64,000 bases of DNA from Agrobacterium vitis (GTDB lineage Bacteria > Pseudomonadota > Alphaproteobacteria > Rhizobiales > Rhizobiaceae). Below are positions 16,834-25,646 of the stretch, in pieces; within the stretch, counting starts at the first letter, position 1; every line of letters starts with the position of its first letter. Under the pieces are notes generated by a model. The model had not been told where the DNA came from and searched no databases. It saw only the letters and a program-made list of their open reading frames with translations. Position numbers and translations under genes: made by a program. The stretch is taken from positions 3,144,501 through 3,208,500 of the forward strand of contig NZ_AP023272.1 in NCBI RefSeq assembly GCF_013426735.1, in the 5' to 3' direction.

Positions 16834-17973
16834 GTGTTCAACGTTCATGGGGTGGCTTGCGCCGCCGCACTTTCGCTCGCACTTTTTTCAAGCGTGGCAA
16901 ACGCTGGCGATCTGGTGAAGATCAAGGATATTACCGGTCGTGAGGTCGAGGTCAGCGTGCCGGTAGAGCGGGTGATCCTCGGTGAAGGCCGCCAGATCTA
17001 TTTCACCGCCGCTCTCGATACTGAAACACCGTTCAAGCGCATCGTTGGCTGGCGCGACGATTTCCAGAAGGCCGATCTGGACGGGTACAATGCCTATCTG
17101 GAAAAATTCCCGGACATGGCAAAAATCCCGACCTTTGGCGGCATGAAGGATGGCACATTCGATATCGAACAGGCCGTGACGCTGAAGCCTGACGTGATCA
17201 TTATGAATATCGACGCCAAATCGGCGACCGAGGAAAGCGGCTATATCGAAAAGCTTGCCAAGGTCGGCATTCCCCTCGTTTATGTCGATTTCCGCGAAAA
17301 GGCCATGGAAAATACCGACCCGTCAATGCGGCTGATCGGCAAGCTCTACGGCAAGGAAAAGCGCGCTGAAGAGTTCGTTGCGTTCCACGATGCGCAGATC
17401 AAGCGCGTCACCGAGACACTCGCAAACGCCAAAGACCTGAAAAAGCCTGTTGTGTTCATGGAACGCGCCGGTGGCTATAGCGACGATTGCTGCATGTCGT
17501 TCGGCAACGAGAATTTCGGGAAGATGGTGCAGCTCGCCGGTGGCGTCAACATGGCCGGAACCATCATTCCCGGCACGTTCGGCACCGTCAATCCAGAGCA
17601 GATCATTGCCTCCAACCCCGATCAGGTGATCGTCACAGGTGCCAATTGGGAACTGTATGTCCCCGGCGGCAAATGGGTTGGCGTTGGCCCCGGCGCCGAC
17701 AAAGCACTGGCCCAAAAGAAGCTAGCTGACCTGATGAAACGCCCTGCCTTTACCGATATCAAGGCGGTGAAGGATGGCAATGTCCACGCCATCTGGCACC
17801 AGTTCTACAACAATCCCTATCAGTTCGTCGCCGTGCAGCAGATCGCCAAATGGCTGCATCCAGAGCTGTTTGGAGATCTGGACCCGGAAGCGACTTTCAA
17901 GGAATTGCATGAGCGCTTCCTGCCGGTGCCTTATCGTTCCGGCTATTTCGTCTCGCTGAACACGGGTCTCTAG
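16834..17973 (+). CDS. Iron-complex ABC transporter, periplasmic binding protein 1
   Basis: The protein (379 residues) has a signal peptide (ACAAALSLALFSSVANA) and a class III (TroA/BtuF-like, PF01497) binding fold: DITGREVEVSVPVERVILGEG at the N-terminus, ERAGGYSDDCCMSFGNENFG in the middle and GNVHAIWHQFYNNPYQFVA near the end. It should capture a ferric-siderophore, heme or cobalamin-like ligand. The start is the GTG at 16834, because GGAGG lies 5 bp upstream. The adjacent Cys-Cys pair is also present in the second binding protein, which suggests a shared structural disulfide or metal contact. Confidence 0.9.
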   Translation: MFNVHGVACAAALSLALFSSVANAGDLVKIKDITGREVEVSVPVERVILGEGRQIYFTAALDTETPFKRIVGWRDDFQKADLDGYNAYLEKFPDMAKIPTFGGMKDGTFDIEQAVTLKPDVIIMNIDAKSATEESGYIEKLAKVGIPLVYVDFREKAMENTDPSMRLIGKLYGKEKRAEEFVAFHDAQIKRVTETLANAKDLKKPVVFMERAGGYSDDCCMSFGNENFGKMVQLAGGVNMAGTIIPGTFGTVNPEQIIASNPDQVIVTGANWELYVPGGKWVGVGPGADKALAQKKLADLMKRPAFTDIKAVKDGNVHAIWHQFYNNPYQFVAVQQIAKWLHPELFGDLDPEATFKELHERFLPVPYRSGYFVSLNTGL

Positions 17974-17974
17974 A

Positions 17975-18019
17975 GTTTGTCAGGGAAAAGTGGAACCCGG
18001 TTTTCCCGAAAAGACAAAC
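17975..18019 (+). repeat. Rhizobial GGAAAA-type palindromic repeat
   Basis: Outer arms GTTTGTC/GACAAAC and inner GGGAAAA/TTTTCCC form a hairpin just after the stop of the first binding protein. Related palindromes (core GGAAAAGTG...GGTTTTCC) lie at 41217-41270, 42212-42254, 53793-53818 and 60424-60468. It may attenuate read-through into the second binding-protein gene. Confidence 0.7.
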
Positions 18020-18136
18020 GAAAACAAAGAAGTTTAGAGACTGTCTGGTTCAATCTGAACCTGACAGACTCTAATACTTTCAAAGGCTTCCGGCGGCTGG
18101 CACTTGCCGCCGGAATTTATATAAAGAGGTTTGTTG

Positions 18137-19288
18137 ATGACTTTCAGAATGATCATGCGGGCGCTCGTCGCCCTTTTGCCGTTTATGGCCGCACCTGCGC
18201 TAGCCGCCGAGATTACCGATGTCGCTGGCCGCACGGTGACACTCGACCTGCCTGCAAAGCGGGTTCTGGTCGGTGAGGCCCGGCAGATCCACACCATCGC
18301 GGCGCTGGCCGGGGACAAGACCTTCGACACCATTGTCGGCTGGCGCGATGACATGGTGAAAAAGGACCCCGACAGCTTTGCGGCTTATGTCGAGCGCTTC
18401 CCTGAGATCGCCAAGCTGCCGCAATTCGGCTATCTGCCGCAGGGCGGTTTCAGCCTGGAAGCAGCGATTGCCCTGCATCCCGATGTGATGACGCTTAATC
18501 TGGAAGTGTTACAGGCGGCGCGTGAAAGCGGGCTGGAGGAAAAAGCGGCAGCGGCGGGCATTCAGGTCGTCTATGTCGATTTCCGCCTCGATCCTGACAA
18601 GAATACCGAGAAATCCATTGAAATCCTCGGCCAGATTTTTGGCGCAGAAGATAAGGCGAAAGAGCTGATCGCCTATCGCCGCCAGCAGATTGCAGTTGTC
18701 ACCGACCGGCTGGCCGCTGTGAAGGACCTGAAGCGTCCCAACGTGTTCATGGAACGCGCGCCGGGCAATGATGCCGAAGGCGGCTGCTGCCGCACCTTCG
18801 GTCCGGCCAATTTCGGCCAGATGATCGATATCGCCGGTGGGCATAATATCGCCTCCGACATCATCTCCACCACCTTTGGCGAAATCAGCATCGAACAGCT
18901 GATCGCCTCCGATCCGGCCCAGATCATCGTTACCGGCTCCAACTGGCTGGCGGAATCCAAGACTAACCGTTTCGTGCATGTCGGGCGCGGTGCCGATCCC
19001 GAAAAGGCCCGCGCCAAGCTGCAAACCCTGATCGAGCGCACCGGCTTCGACGGGCTTGCCGCCGTGCGCAATCGCCAGGTCCATGCCGCGTGGCACCAGT
19101 TCTACGGCGTACCCTATGAATTTGTTCCTATCCAGCAATTTGCCAAATGGTTCCACCCGGAGCTGTTTGTCGATCTTGACCCTGACCGGACCTTCCGGGA
19201 ATTTCACCAGAAATTCCTGCCAGTCGCCTATAAGCCGGGCTATTTCGTCTCAATGAACCCGTCGGACGACGAAAAAGGATCAAACTGA
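18137..19288 (+). CDS. Iron-complex ABC transporter, periplasmic binding protein 2
   Basis: This is a paralogue of the preceding gene (383 residues), with a signal peptide (ALVALLPFMAAPALA) and the same landmarks: DVAGRTVTLDLPAKRVLVGEA, YVDFR, ERAPGNDAEGGCCRTFGPANFG and WHQFYGVPYEFVPIQQFAKW. The start ATG 18137 has AAGAGG at good distance; two upstream TTG codons are less likely. It overlaps the permease start by one base, so it is the binding protein most tightly coupled to the transporter. The paralogue may broaden ligand range. Confidence 0.92.
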   Translation: MTFRMIMRALVALLPFMAAPALAAEITDVAGRTVTLDLPAKRVLVGEARQIHTIAALAGDKTFDTIVGWRDDMVKKDPDSFAAYVERFPEIAKLPQFGYLPQGGFSLEAAIALHPDVMTLNLEVLQAARESGLEEKAAAAGIQVVYVDFRLDPDKNTEKSIEILGQIFGAEDKAKELIAYRRQQIAVVTDRLAAVKDLKRPNVFMERAPGNDAEGGCCRTFGPANFGQMIDIAGGHNIASDIISTTFGEISIEQLIASDPAQIIVTGSNWLAESKTNRFVHVGRGADPEKARAKLQTLIERTGFDGLAAVRNRQVHAAWHQFYGVPYEFVPIQQFAKWFHPELFVDLDPDRTFREFHQKFLPVAYKPGYFVSMNPSDDEKGSN

Positions 19289-20367
19289 TGACTGTTGCCA
19301 TTGAGAGCACCGCTGAGGTGCAGGGTGAAGGAAAGGGGCGCAGCCAATATCGCGCGCTGACCGCCCGGCGCGTCACCATTCTCCTGTGCCTGCTGGCGGC
19401 TCTGGCCACAAGCGTTGCCGTTGATATGGCGCTCGGACCGGCCCGCTACACGCTGTCCCAAGTGCTGTCTGCCATTTTCACCCCCGATAGCGTCTCAAAC
19501 CAGATCCGGGTGGTGATCTGGGATATCCGCATGCCGATCGCGCTGATGGCGGTCACCGTCGGGGCCTGTCTGTCGCTGGCGGGTGCGCAGATGCAGACCA
19601 TTCTGGCCAATCCGCTGGCAAGCCCGTTTACCCTCGGCATTTCGGCGGCCGCCGGTTTTGGGGCGGCGCTGGCATTGGTGGGCGGCATTGCCGTGTTTCC
19701 GGCGGCCATCGAATTCATGGTGCCGATCAATGCCTTCCTGATGGCCATGCTCGCCTCGCTATTCATCTACGGCGTTTCCACTATGCGCGGCGTGACGGTG
19801 GAAACCATCGTGCTGCTCGGCATTGCGCTGGTCTTCACCTTCAACGCGCTGTTGTCGCTGCTCGAATATCTCGCCTCGGAACAGGCGCTGGCCGCCGTGG
19901 TGTTCTGGACCATGGGCAGCCTGACCAAGGCGACCTGGATGAAGGTTGGCGTGACGCTGGCCGTGCTGGTTATCTCGGTGCCGCTGTTTGCGCGCCGCGC
20001 CTGGGCGCTGACAGCGCTGCGGCTGGGCGACGACAAGGCGGCGAGCCTTGGCGTCAATGTCCGGGCGCTCCGGCTGGAAACCATGATGCTGGTCAGCCTG
20101 CTGGCTGCCATTCCAGTGTCCTTTGTCGGCACCATCGGCTTTGTCGGTCTGGTCGGGCCACATATCGCCCGGATGCTGGTCGGTGAAGACCAGCGGTTCT
20201 TCCTGCCCGGCTCGGTCATCTGCGGGGCCTTGCTGCTGTCCGTCACCTCGGTCGTGTCGAAAATGCTGATCCCCGGCGCTATTCTCCCCATCGGGGTGAT
20301 CACCGCACTGGTCGGCGTTCCCTTCTTCTTCTCGCTGATTTTCACCAACAGGAGGCGCGCATGGTAA
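19288..20367 (+). CDS. Iron-complex ABC transporter permease, FecCD family
   Basis: This 359-residue inner-membrane protein has about nine to ten hydrophobic segments. FecCD hallmarks are present: VTVGACLSLAGAQMQTILANPLASPFTLG (first conserved loop region), LGDDKAASLGVNV (coupling helix for the ATPase) and GFVGLVGPHIARMLVGEDQRFFLP. It forms the translocation channel, probably as a homodimer since only one permease gene is present. The last 7 bases overlap the ATPase gene. Confidence 0.95.
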   Translation: MTVAIESTAEVQGEGKGRSQYRALTARRVTILLCLLAALATSVAVDMALGPARYTLSQVLSAIFTPDSVSNQIRVVIWDIRMPIALMAVTVGACLSLAGAQMQTILANPLASPFTLGISAAAGFGAALALVGGIAVFPAAIEFMVPINAFLMAMLASLFIYGVSTMRGVTVETIVLLGIALVFTFNALLSLLEYLASEQALAAVVFWTMGSLTKATWMKVGVTLAVLVISVPLFARRAWALTALRLGDDKAASLGVNVRALRLETMMLVSLLAAIPVSFVGTIGFVGLVGPHIARMLVGEDQRFFLPGSVICGALLLSVTSVVSKMLIPGAILPIGVITALVGVPFFFSLIFTNRRRAW

Positions 20368-21116
20368 GCCTAAAGCTCGACCGCGTCGGAGCCCGCTATG
20401 GCCGCGCCCAGGTGTTTGAAGACATCAGCACCGATTGGCTGACCGGCGGTGAAATGACCGCGCTGATTGGCCCGAATGCGGCGGGCAAATCCACCCTGTT
20501 CAAGCGCATTGCCGGGCTGATCTCCGGCCCCGGCGTGGTTGCCGTGGAAGATGTGCGTGAGGGCTACCGCCCGATCTGTTACATGCCACAGGATACCGGC
20601 GCCAATGCGGTGCTGACGGTTTACGAAAGCGTGCTGCTGGCCGCCAAGCAAGGCGGCGGCTGGCGGGTGGCCGATGGTGAACTCAACGATATCGACCGGA
20701 TTCTGGCCGCTCTGCGCATCTCCGATCTCGCCTTCCGCGACCTCGGCGCGCTGTCGGGCGGCCAGCGGCAATTGGTGGCAATTGCCCAGGCACTGGTGCG
20801 CAAACCCGAAGTGCTGCTGATGGACGAGCCGACCTCGGCGCTCGACCTGTTCCGGCAGATCGAAGTGCTGGACTTCATGCGCAAGATCGCCACCCGCGAA
20901 GGCATTGCCGTGCTGATCGCGCTGCACGACCTCAACCATGCGCTTCGCTATTGCAGCCGCACCCTCGTCATCGGCGGCGGCAAGCTGATCGCCTCAGGCG
21001 CAACCGAAGACGTCATCACCCCCACCCTGCTTCGCGACGTCTACCGCGTCGATGCCCGCATCGAGGCATGCAGCCAGGGGCGCTTGCAGGTGATTGTCGA
21101 TGGGGCTTTGGTGTGA
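20361..21116 (+). CDS. Iron-complex ABC transporter ATP-binding protein
   Basis: The 251-residue FepC/BtuD-type ATPase has Walker A LIGPNAAGKSTLFKRI, Q-loop CYMPQDTG, signature [18 protein letters not shown], Walker B VLLMDEPTSALD and the H-loop in LIALHDLNHAL. It powers the importer. Gene order binding protein - binding protein - permease - ATPase with overlaps shows a single operon. No TonB receptor is in this window, so outer-membrane uptake must be coded elsewhere. Confidence 0.95.
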   Translation: MVSLKLDRVGARYGRAQVFEDISTDWLTGGEMTALIGPNAAGKSTLFKRIAGLISGPGVVAVEDVREGYRPICYMPQDTGANAVLTVYESVLLAAKQGGGWRVADGELNDIDRILAALRISDLAFRDLGALSGGQRQLVAIAQALVRKPEVLLMDEPTSALDLFRQIEVLDFMRKIATREGIAVLIALHDLNHALRYCSRTLVIGGGKLIASGATEDVITPTLLRDVYRVDARIEACSQGRLQVIVDGALV

Positions 21117-21129
21117 GGGATCTCGATCC

Positions 21130-21441
21130 TCACGCCTCTCGCTCCTGTTCCGGCGGCCACTGCTGCGCTGCATGCAGCACACGTAGGATGCGTACTGCCA
21201 AGGCATCTTCAGTGTAAACGACGATATAGTTTCCCCAGACGACCATCTCCCGCGTGCCGGAAACCCGTCCTACCCGGTATAGCTTTGGGTAGGATGGCAG
21301 TTTTGCGGCCTTGGCCTCTATGTCGTCTTTTAGCTGCTGAGCCGCGTCTGGATTGTGGTCGGAAATGTAATCGATGATGGCCAGCAGGTCCGCTCGAGCA
21401 AATGGCGTCCATTCGAGGTCAAGACTTTCACTTTCCGGCAC
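21130..21441 (-). CDS. ParE/RelE-family toxin
   Basis: The 103-residue protein matches the RelE/ParE fold: LEWTPFARADLLAIIDYISDHNPDAAQQL at the N-terminus, then LYRVGRVSGTREMVVWGNYIVVYTE and a C-terminal ILRVLHAAQQWP. ParE members poison gyrase, RelE members cut mRNA on the ribosome; the IIDYI and VLHAAQQWP pattern is more ParE-like but target is not certain. It overlaps the antitoxin gene upstream by 14 bp, so the pair is one operon. Confidence 0.9.
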   Translation of the reverse strand: MPESESLDLEWTPFARADLLAIIDYISDHNPDAAQQLKDDIEAKAAKLPSYPKLYRVGRVSGTREMVVWGNYIVVYTEDALAVRILRVLHAAQQWPPEQEREA

Positions 21442-21727
21442 GACGCTTCCGATCGATCAGAGCCTGTGCTTCGTCCATAACCTGTCGATGCGACGCACCG
21501 GGTCGCTGATCGGCCAGAGCCTCATGCACCTTGGCCGCAAACCAGGCATCGTGGGCCTGCGGGTCCTGGGTCAGTCCCGCAGGAAGACCTCCTTCATCGA
21601 CGACGCGGGTCAGGAGGATACGGACGGCATCCGAAACAGATAGACCGAAGCGCGCCAGTGTCTCCGCAGACTCGGCTTTGAGTTTCTCGTCTATACGGAC
21701 ATGCAGCATCGATGTTCGAGCAGCCAT
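21428..21727 (-). CDS. RelB/DinJ-type antitoxin
   Basis: From ATG 21727 (GAGGAAG upstream) the protein has 99 residues. It begins ARTSMLHVRIDEKLKAESAE, a ribbon-helix-helix domain (FGLSVSDAVRILLTRVV follows), and has a charged C-terminal tail for toxin binding (VMDEAQALIDRKRRAGK). It should neutralise the ParE/RelE toxin and autorepress the operon. Order antitoxin-toxin is canonical. Confidence 0.9.
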   Translation of the reverse strand: MAARTSMLHVRIDEKLKAESAETLARFGLSVSDAVRILLTRVVDEGGLPAGLTQDPQAHDAWFAAKVHEALADQRPGASHRQVMDEAQALIDRKRRAGK

Positions 21728-21870
21728 GGTGATCTTCCTCATATGCGTCGTGCATATCATGTCTCTCAATAGAGAGACGGTCAAGCCTCTGTTGAGTTGC
21801 GAGAGCCAAGTCGTATCCGTTGACGAATTTGCGAAAATTACGTATTTTACGCAGATATTCTAGGAGATCA

Positions 21871-22122
21871 ATGATGGCGTATCAAGTTCCAGCCAGTGCA
21901 TTTTCGCGGCAGTTCGGCAAGATCCGGGAGGATGTGTACGAAGCCGGCGTGATCGAGGTTACCTCGCATGACCGCGTGGTCGGCGCTTACATCAGCCCGA
22001 AGGAGTTGGAGCGCTTCAACAGGTTGAAAAGTCAGGAAGTCCGAGTTCTGCATGCGAGCGAAATCGATGATGATCTCTTGGGCGACATCGAGAGCGCCGA
22101 ATATGGCGTAATCTCCAAGTGA
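21871..22122 (+). CDS. Phd/YefM-type antitoxin
   Basis: The 83-residue protein (ATG 21871 behind TAGGAGATCA) reads YQVPASAFSRQFGKIREDVYEAG then VIEVTSHDRVVGAYISPKELERF, the Phd/YefM DNA-binding fold, with an acidic C-terminal tail (HASEIDDDLLGDIESAEYG) that would wrap the toxin. The downstream gene begins at a GTG overlapping its stop, the coupling usual for antitoxin-toxin operons. It is itself intact. Confidence 0.82.
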   Translation: MMAYQVPASAFSRQFGKIREDVYEAGVIEVTSHDRVVGAYISPKELERFNRLKSQEVRVLHASEIDDDLLGDIESAEYGVISK

Positions 22123-22530
22123 AACTGCCGGAGCCTGTTCCCGGTCTCGTGATCCGCTTTGGTTATAACCTGGCATAAGGACCGTTTCAGAAAAGATCGG
22201 CCTTGCGCTATCGTGCTGACATCCAAGGCGTCTGGCTTGGTAGCCGTGGTTCCGATCACCGATTCCTATCCGGAAGTCGGGGAAGAAGCAGAATCTCTTC
22301 TGATCCCTGAAGACATTTGTAAGGCTATCGGATTGGATCAGGACGCGAATTACGTGCGCCTCTGCGAAGTCAATCAGTTCACGTGGCCCTCGGATCGGTT
22401 GGCGACGTTGCCTCACGATCCGACCCGCTGCGATTATGGTATGGTCCCCGAAGGTTTCTTTTTGGAGATCAGCAAGAAACTCTCGGCAATCGTCAGAGCA
22501 CAGCGGATGAAGACCCTGAAAACCGATTGA
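22119..22530 (+). pseudogene. PemK/MazF-like toxin, probably frameshifted
   Basis: A GTG start at 22119 (overlapping the antitoxin stop as GTGA) opens VKLPEPVPGLVIRFGYNLA and hits TAA at 22176. The reading continues one frame over as TWHKDRFRKDRPCAIVLTSK...VVPITDS, the rest of the PemK-like toxin, to 22530. The N-terminal LPEPxPGLVIR and the KDRPCAIVL segment belong to one family, so an indel between about 22162 and 22175 broke the gene. A shortened protein from a TTG at 22159 is the alternative, but that codon has no ribosome site. The intact antitoxin with a broken toxin implies a defused addiction locus. Confidence 0.75.
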
Positions 22531-22568
22531 ATTCGGCGGATCGGCAGCATCCCCTCCGCGCACGCCCC

Positions 22569-23771
22569 TCACCCACCCCCAAACAACCGCTCATCAATCG
22601 CCCGCAGCGCATGATCCACATGCCCCTCCTGCACCAGATCGGCCTCGTCACCAATAAGGCTGATTGACGGTGCGCCGTCGAGGCGGACTTGCAGGGATTG
22701 GGCAAGACCCTCCTCTATGCCCTGCGCCAGCAGGTCATAATAGCGGGTGCCGGGGCCGGTGATGATGACGGGTAGCGTTTCGTGGAGGCTGAAGACCCGT
22801 GACAGGCCCTGGCCAAGCGCCAGCCCCGCCTGGCGGAAGGCATATTGGGCCATGCGATTGCCCTGACGCGCCGAGAGCGCGATTTTGTCCATCTCGGTAA
22901 TCGGCACAAACTTGGCCGGGATGGTATCGGGCCGCACTTCAAACGCCATGCGCAGAATGCCGTAGAAGCCGGCGGAGGCCTCGATACAGCCGCGTGCGCC
23001 GCAACGGCACAATTTGCTGTCGGCGGTATTGAGCATATGGCCGAAATTCGGGGCGCTGACCGCCACCGTGCCATCCGGCATCGGCTTTGCAATGCCGAGA
23101 CCAATGCTGTGGCCAAGCGACAGCGCGATCAGACCGCGAAACGTGCCATCCTGGGCATCCATGCGGCGGCTGAGACCGTGAGCCACCAGCAGGGTCTCGT
23201 TGCTGAGCAGAGCCATGGCCTTTTCGAAATCACCAAGGCCCGCCTTGAGGTCGAGCGGTTGCTGGCCGAATACCGGTGTCCACAACAGTCTTGCGCCGCC
23301 CGCATCGACAATGCCTTTGGAACTGACGGAGAGAACGGCGACCTTTTCCGGCCCCAGTTTCGACCGGCTGGCCAGACGGGCAAGGTTGCGGCCTAGCCCT
23401 TCGATAAAGCCAGCCGCAGACACATCAAGCGGGCGCGGTTCCTCGAAACGGTCCATCAGCTTGCCGCGAAAATCCGACAGGGTGTAATTCAGCCGGTCGG
23501 AGGAAATCCTGACCGACATCACATAGGCAAAATCCCGGCGGCGCGACAGGGCGACACGCGGTCTGCCCCGTGCGCCAGCAATCTGCTGCTCATGCCGCTC
23601 GATCACACCGGCCTGTTCCAGCTCACTGGTAATGGCGGTCACGGTTGCCGAGGCAAGACCGGTCACGGCGGCGATCTGGGTATGGGACATGGCCTGCTCC
23701 ACCCGCAAGGCGGCGAGAACCAGGGCCGAATTCTGGCGGCGGATCTGTTCGGTGCTGGATTTCATCAGCAT
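22569..23771 (-). CDS. xylR: ROK-family transcriptional repressor, probable xylose regulator
   Basis: The 400-residue protein has an N-terminal winged helix (STEQIRRQNSALVLAALRVEQAMSHTQIAAVTGLASATVTAITSELEQAG) and a ROK domain with the zinc motif CRCGARGCIEASAG and sugar/ATP-type loops (LSLGHSIGLGI). It is divergent from a xylose-type ABC operon and is probably its ligand-responsive repressor. The start ATG 23771 is chosen where family members start; a 20-residue extension to 23831 has no support. The palindrome at 24037-24057 is the candidate operator. Confidence 0.88.
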   Translation of the reverse strand: MLMKSSTEQIRRQNSALVLAALRVEQAMSHTQIAAVTGLASATVTAITSELEQAGVIERHEQQIAGARGRPRVALSRRRDFAYVMSVRISSDRLNYTLSDFRGKLMDRFEEPRPLDVSAAGFIEGLGRNLARLASRSKLGPEKVAVLSVSSKGIVDAGGARLLWTPVFGQQPLDLKAGLGDFEKAMALLSNETLLVAHGLSRRMDAQDGTFRGLIALSLGHSIGLGIAKPMPDGTVAVSAPNFGHMLNTADSKLCRCGARGCIEASAGFYGILRMAFEVRPDTIPAKFVPITEMDKIALSARQGNRMAQYAFRQAGLALGQGLSRVFSLHETLPVIITGPGTRYYDLLAQGIEEGLAQSLQVRLDGAPSISLIGDEADLVQEGHVDHALRAIDERLFGGG

Positions 23772-24036
23772 CGATGCGCCGACCTGTTCCTGTTTTCTGT
23801 TCTCTCTGCCTGAACCACATGCCCCTCCCAAAGCATCTGTTTCACTGCAACGCTCACATCCTTCTGGGTCATCCTGAACCAGCAGGGTCTGATTTTTCTA
23901 TGACCCATTTGTCATTTTGGGAAAAGCGCTGTTCCTTTCCCCCTGGGCAAACTCACAGGTGTTGCAGGTCCCGCCCCATGCACCCGTTTATGCTCACAAC
24001 AGGCGTATTGACAGGGTGAATTTCTTCTGCCAGTTA

Positions 24037-24057
24037 TTTTCTCGACTGTCGAGAAAA
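24037..24057. promoter_or_regulatory. 21-bp palindrome, candidate ROK-regulator operator
   Basis: Arms TTTTCTCGAC (24037-24046) and GTCGAGAAAA (24048-24057) are a perfect inverted repeat around one T, in the 400-bp gap between the divergent regulator and xylF genes. Nothing else is evident in this gap, apart from the promoter regions it must contain. Confidence 0.7.
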
Positions 24058-24170
24058 ACAATCGCCTGGCTTGAAAGAGCCTGATGATTGGGGAACAGAG
24101 GCAGTTTTCTGGCAGCGTGGCGGCGGACGAGGAGGTCTGCCCGCGCTGCCTTCACCTGGGGAGGTTTACA

Positions 24171-25211
24171 ATGAAATCCGTTTTGAAACTGATGGCAGTG
24201 GCTGCCGTCATGACGTCTGCCTATGGTCCTGTTCATGCCAAGGATCTGGTGGTTGGCGTGTCCTGGTCCAACTTCCAGGAAGAGCGCTGGAAGACCGATG
24301 AGGCCGCCATCAAGGAAGCGCTGAAGGCGCATGGTGCAAAGTATATTTCCGCCGACGCCCAGACATCCGCCGCCAAGCAGCTGACCGATATCGAAAGCCT
24401 GATTGCGCAAGGCGCCAACGCACTGATCGTGCTGGCGCAGGATTCGAGCGCCATTGGCCCGGCCATCGAAAAGGCTGCGGCGGAAGGCATTCCTGTCATC
24501 GGCTACGACCGCCTGATTGAGAACCCCAACACCTATTACATCACCTTCGACAACAAGGAAGTCGGCCGCTTGCAGGCCAAGGAAGTGATGAAGGTCAAGC
24601 CCACAGGCAATTACGTGTTCATCAAGGGTGGCTCGACCGACCCGAACGCCGATTTCGTGTTTTCCGGCCAGATGGAAGTGCTGAAAGATGCCATGGCCAG
24701 CGGCAAGATCAAGAATGTCGGCGAAGCCTATACCGATGGCTGGAAGCCGGAAATTGCCCAGAAAAACATGGAGCAGTTTTTGACCGCCAACAACAACAAG
24801 GTCGATGCGGTCGTCTCTTCCAATGACGGCATGGCGGGCGGCGTTGTCGCCGCGCTGGAAGCACAGGGTCTGGCCGGTTCCGTGCCAGTGTCCGGTCAGG
24901 ATGGCGACAAGGCCGCGCTGAACCGCGTCGCGCTTGGCACCCAGACTGTGTCGGTGTGGAAAGACAGCCGCATGCTGGGCAAGAAAGCCGGTGACGTGGC
25001 GGTGGCACTCGCCGGTGGCAAGAAGATGAGCGAAATCCCCGGCACCGCCAAGTTCAAGGGTGGTACCAAGGGCGTGGAAATGGAATCGCAATTCCTGATG
25101 CCGCAGGCCATCACCAAGGACAATCTCAACGTTGTTCTCGATGCCAAATGGATCGACAAGAAGACGCTGTGCCAGGGTGTGAAAGCTGGCGCGGTTGAGG
25201 TGTGCAAGTAA
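24171..25211 (+). CDS. xylF: Xylose ABC transporter substrate-binding protein
   Basis: The 346-residue periplasmic protein has a signal peptide ([19 protein letters not shown]) and a type I sugar-binding fold. Segments such as [19 protein letters not shown] and [20 protein letters not shown], then [14 protein letters not shown] and [19 protein letters not shown], match XylF closely. It should bind D-xylose. The ATG at 24171 follows GGGGAGG. It leads an operon with xylH and xylG after a 435-bp gap holding repeats, which may set a higher level for the binding protein than for the membrane parts. Confidence 0.92.
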   Translation: MKSVLKLMAVAAVMTSAYGPVHAKDLVVGVSWSNFQEERWKTDEAAIKEALKAHGAKYISADAQTSAAKQLTDIESLIAQGANALIVLAQDSSAIGPAIEKAAAEGIPVIGYDRLIENPNTYYITFDNKEVGRLQAKEVMKVKPTGNYVFIKGGSTDPNADFVFSGQMEVLKDAMASGKIKNVGEAYTDGWKPEIAQKNMEQFLTANNNKVDAVVSSNDGMAGGVVAALEAQGLAGSVPVSGQDGDKAALNRVALGTQTVSVWKDSRMLGKKAGDVAVALAGGKKMSEIPGTAKFKGGTKGVEMESQFLMPQAITKDNLNVVLDAKWIDKKTLCQGVKAGAVEVCK

Positions 25212-25315
25212 GTTCTGACGATATGGGCCGTGGCGTGAGAGATTGCGCTGCGGCCTGGAACGCTAAGCGGCGCATATCGTTTATTGGCTTCGCCCCCCTC
25301 ATCCCCCTGCCGGGA

Positions 25316-25456
25316 CCTTCTCCCCGCTGGGGAGAAGAGACCAAGGCCATAGCCCTCGGCCTTATTCTGATGTTGAAAAAAGGCTCTATTCGTTCCGTAC
25401 AGCAACAGAGAAAGCGCAGACGGCGCTGCAAATCTCTTCTCCCCAGCGGGGAGAAG
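25316..25456. repeat. Pair of inverted REP-like hairpins between xylF and xylH
   Basis: Two palindromes CTTCTCCCC-loop-GGGGAGAAG (25317-25337 and 25436-25456) face each other in inverted orientation, flanked by related GC-rich sequence; a BIME-like arrangement. They fill the 435-bp gap (25212-25646), in which I see no gene. Such hairpins could stop 3'-to-5' decay and stabilise the xylF part of the transcript (inference). Confidence 0.75.
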
Positions 25457-25646
25457 GTGGCGCCCTCATTTCGTAAATAGAGGGGCGGATGAGGGGGCGG
25501 CGAAGCCGAGCAATACGCCTATCCGCAGGCGAGAGATGGCTTTCAAAGCGAGATGCGTCTGGAAGTCCTTCACCCATCCCATGCCGCCGCGCCCAATGTG
25601 TGCGGCGATACCGCCTGCCGTAAGTTCATAGAGGAGCAACAGGTCC

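Noticed and set aside
23994..25091. A 365-codon open frame opposite xylF
   Set aside because: It is antisense to the xylose-binding gene and shows no plausible domain; xylF has a signal peptide and clear family features.
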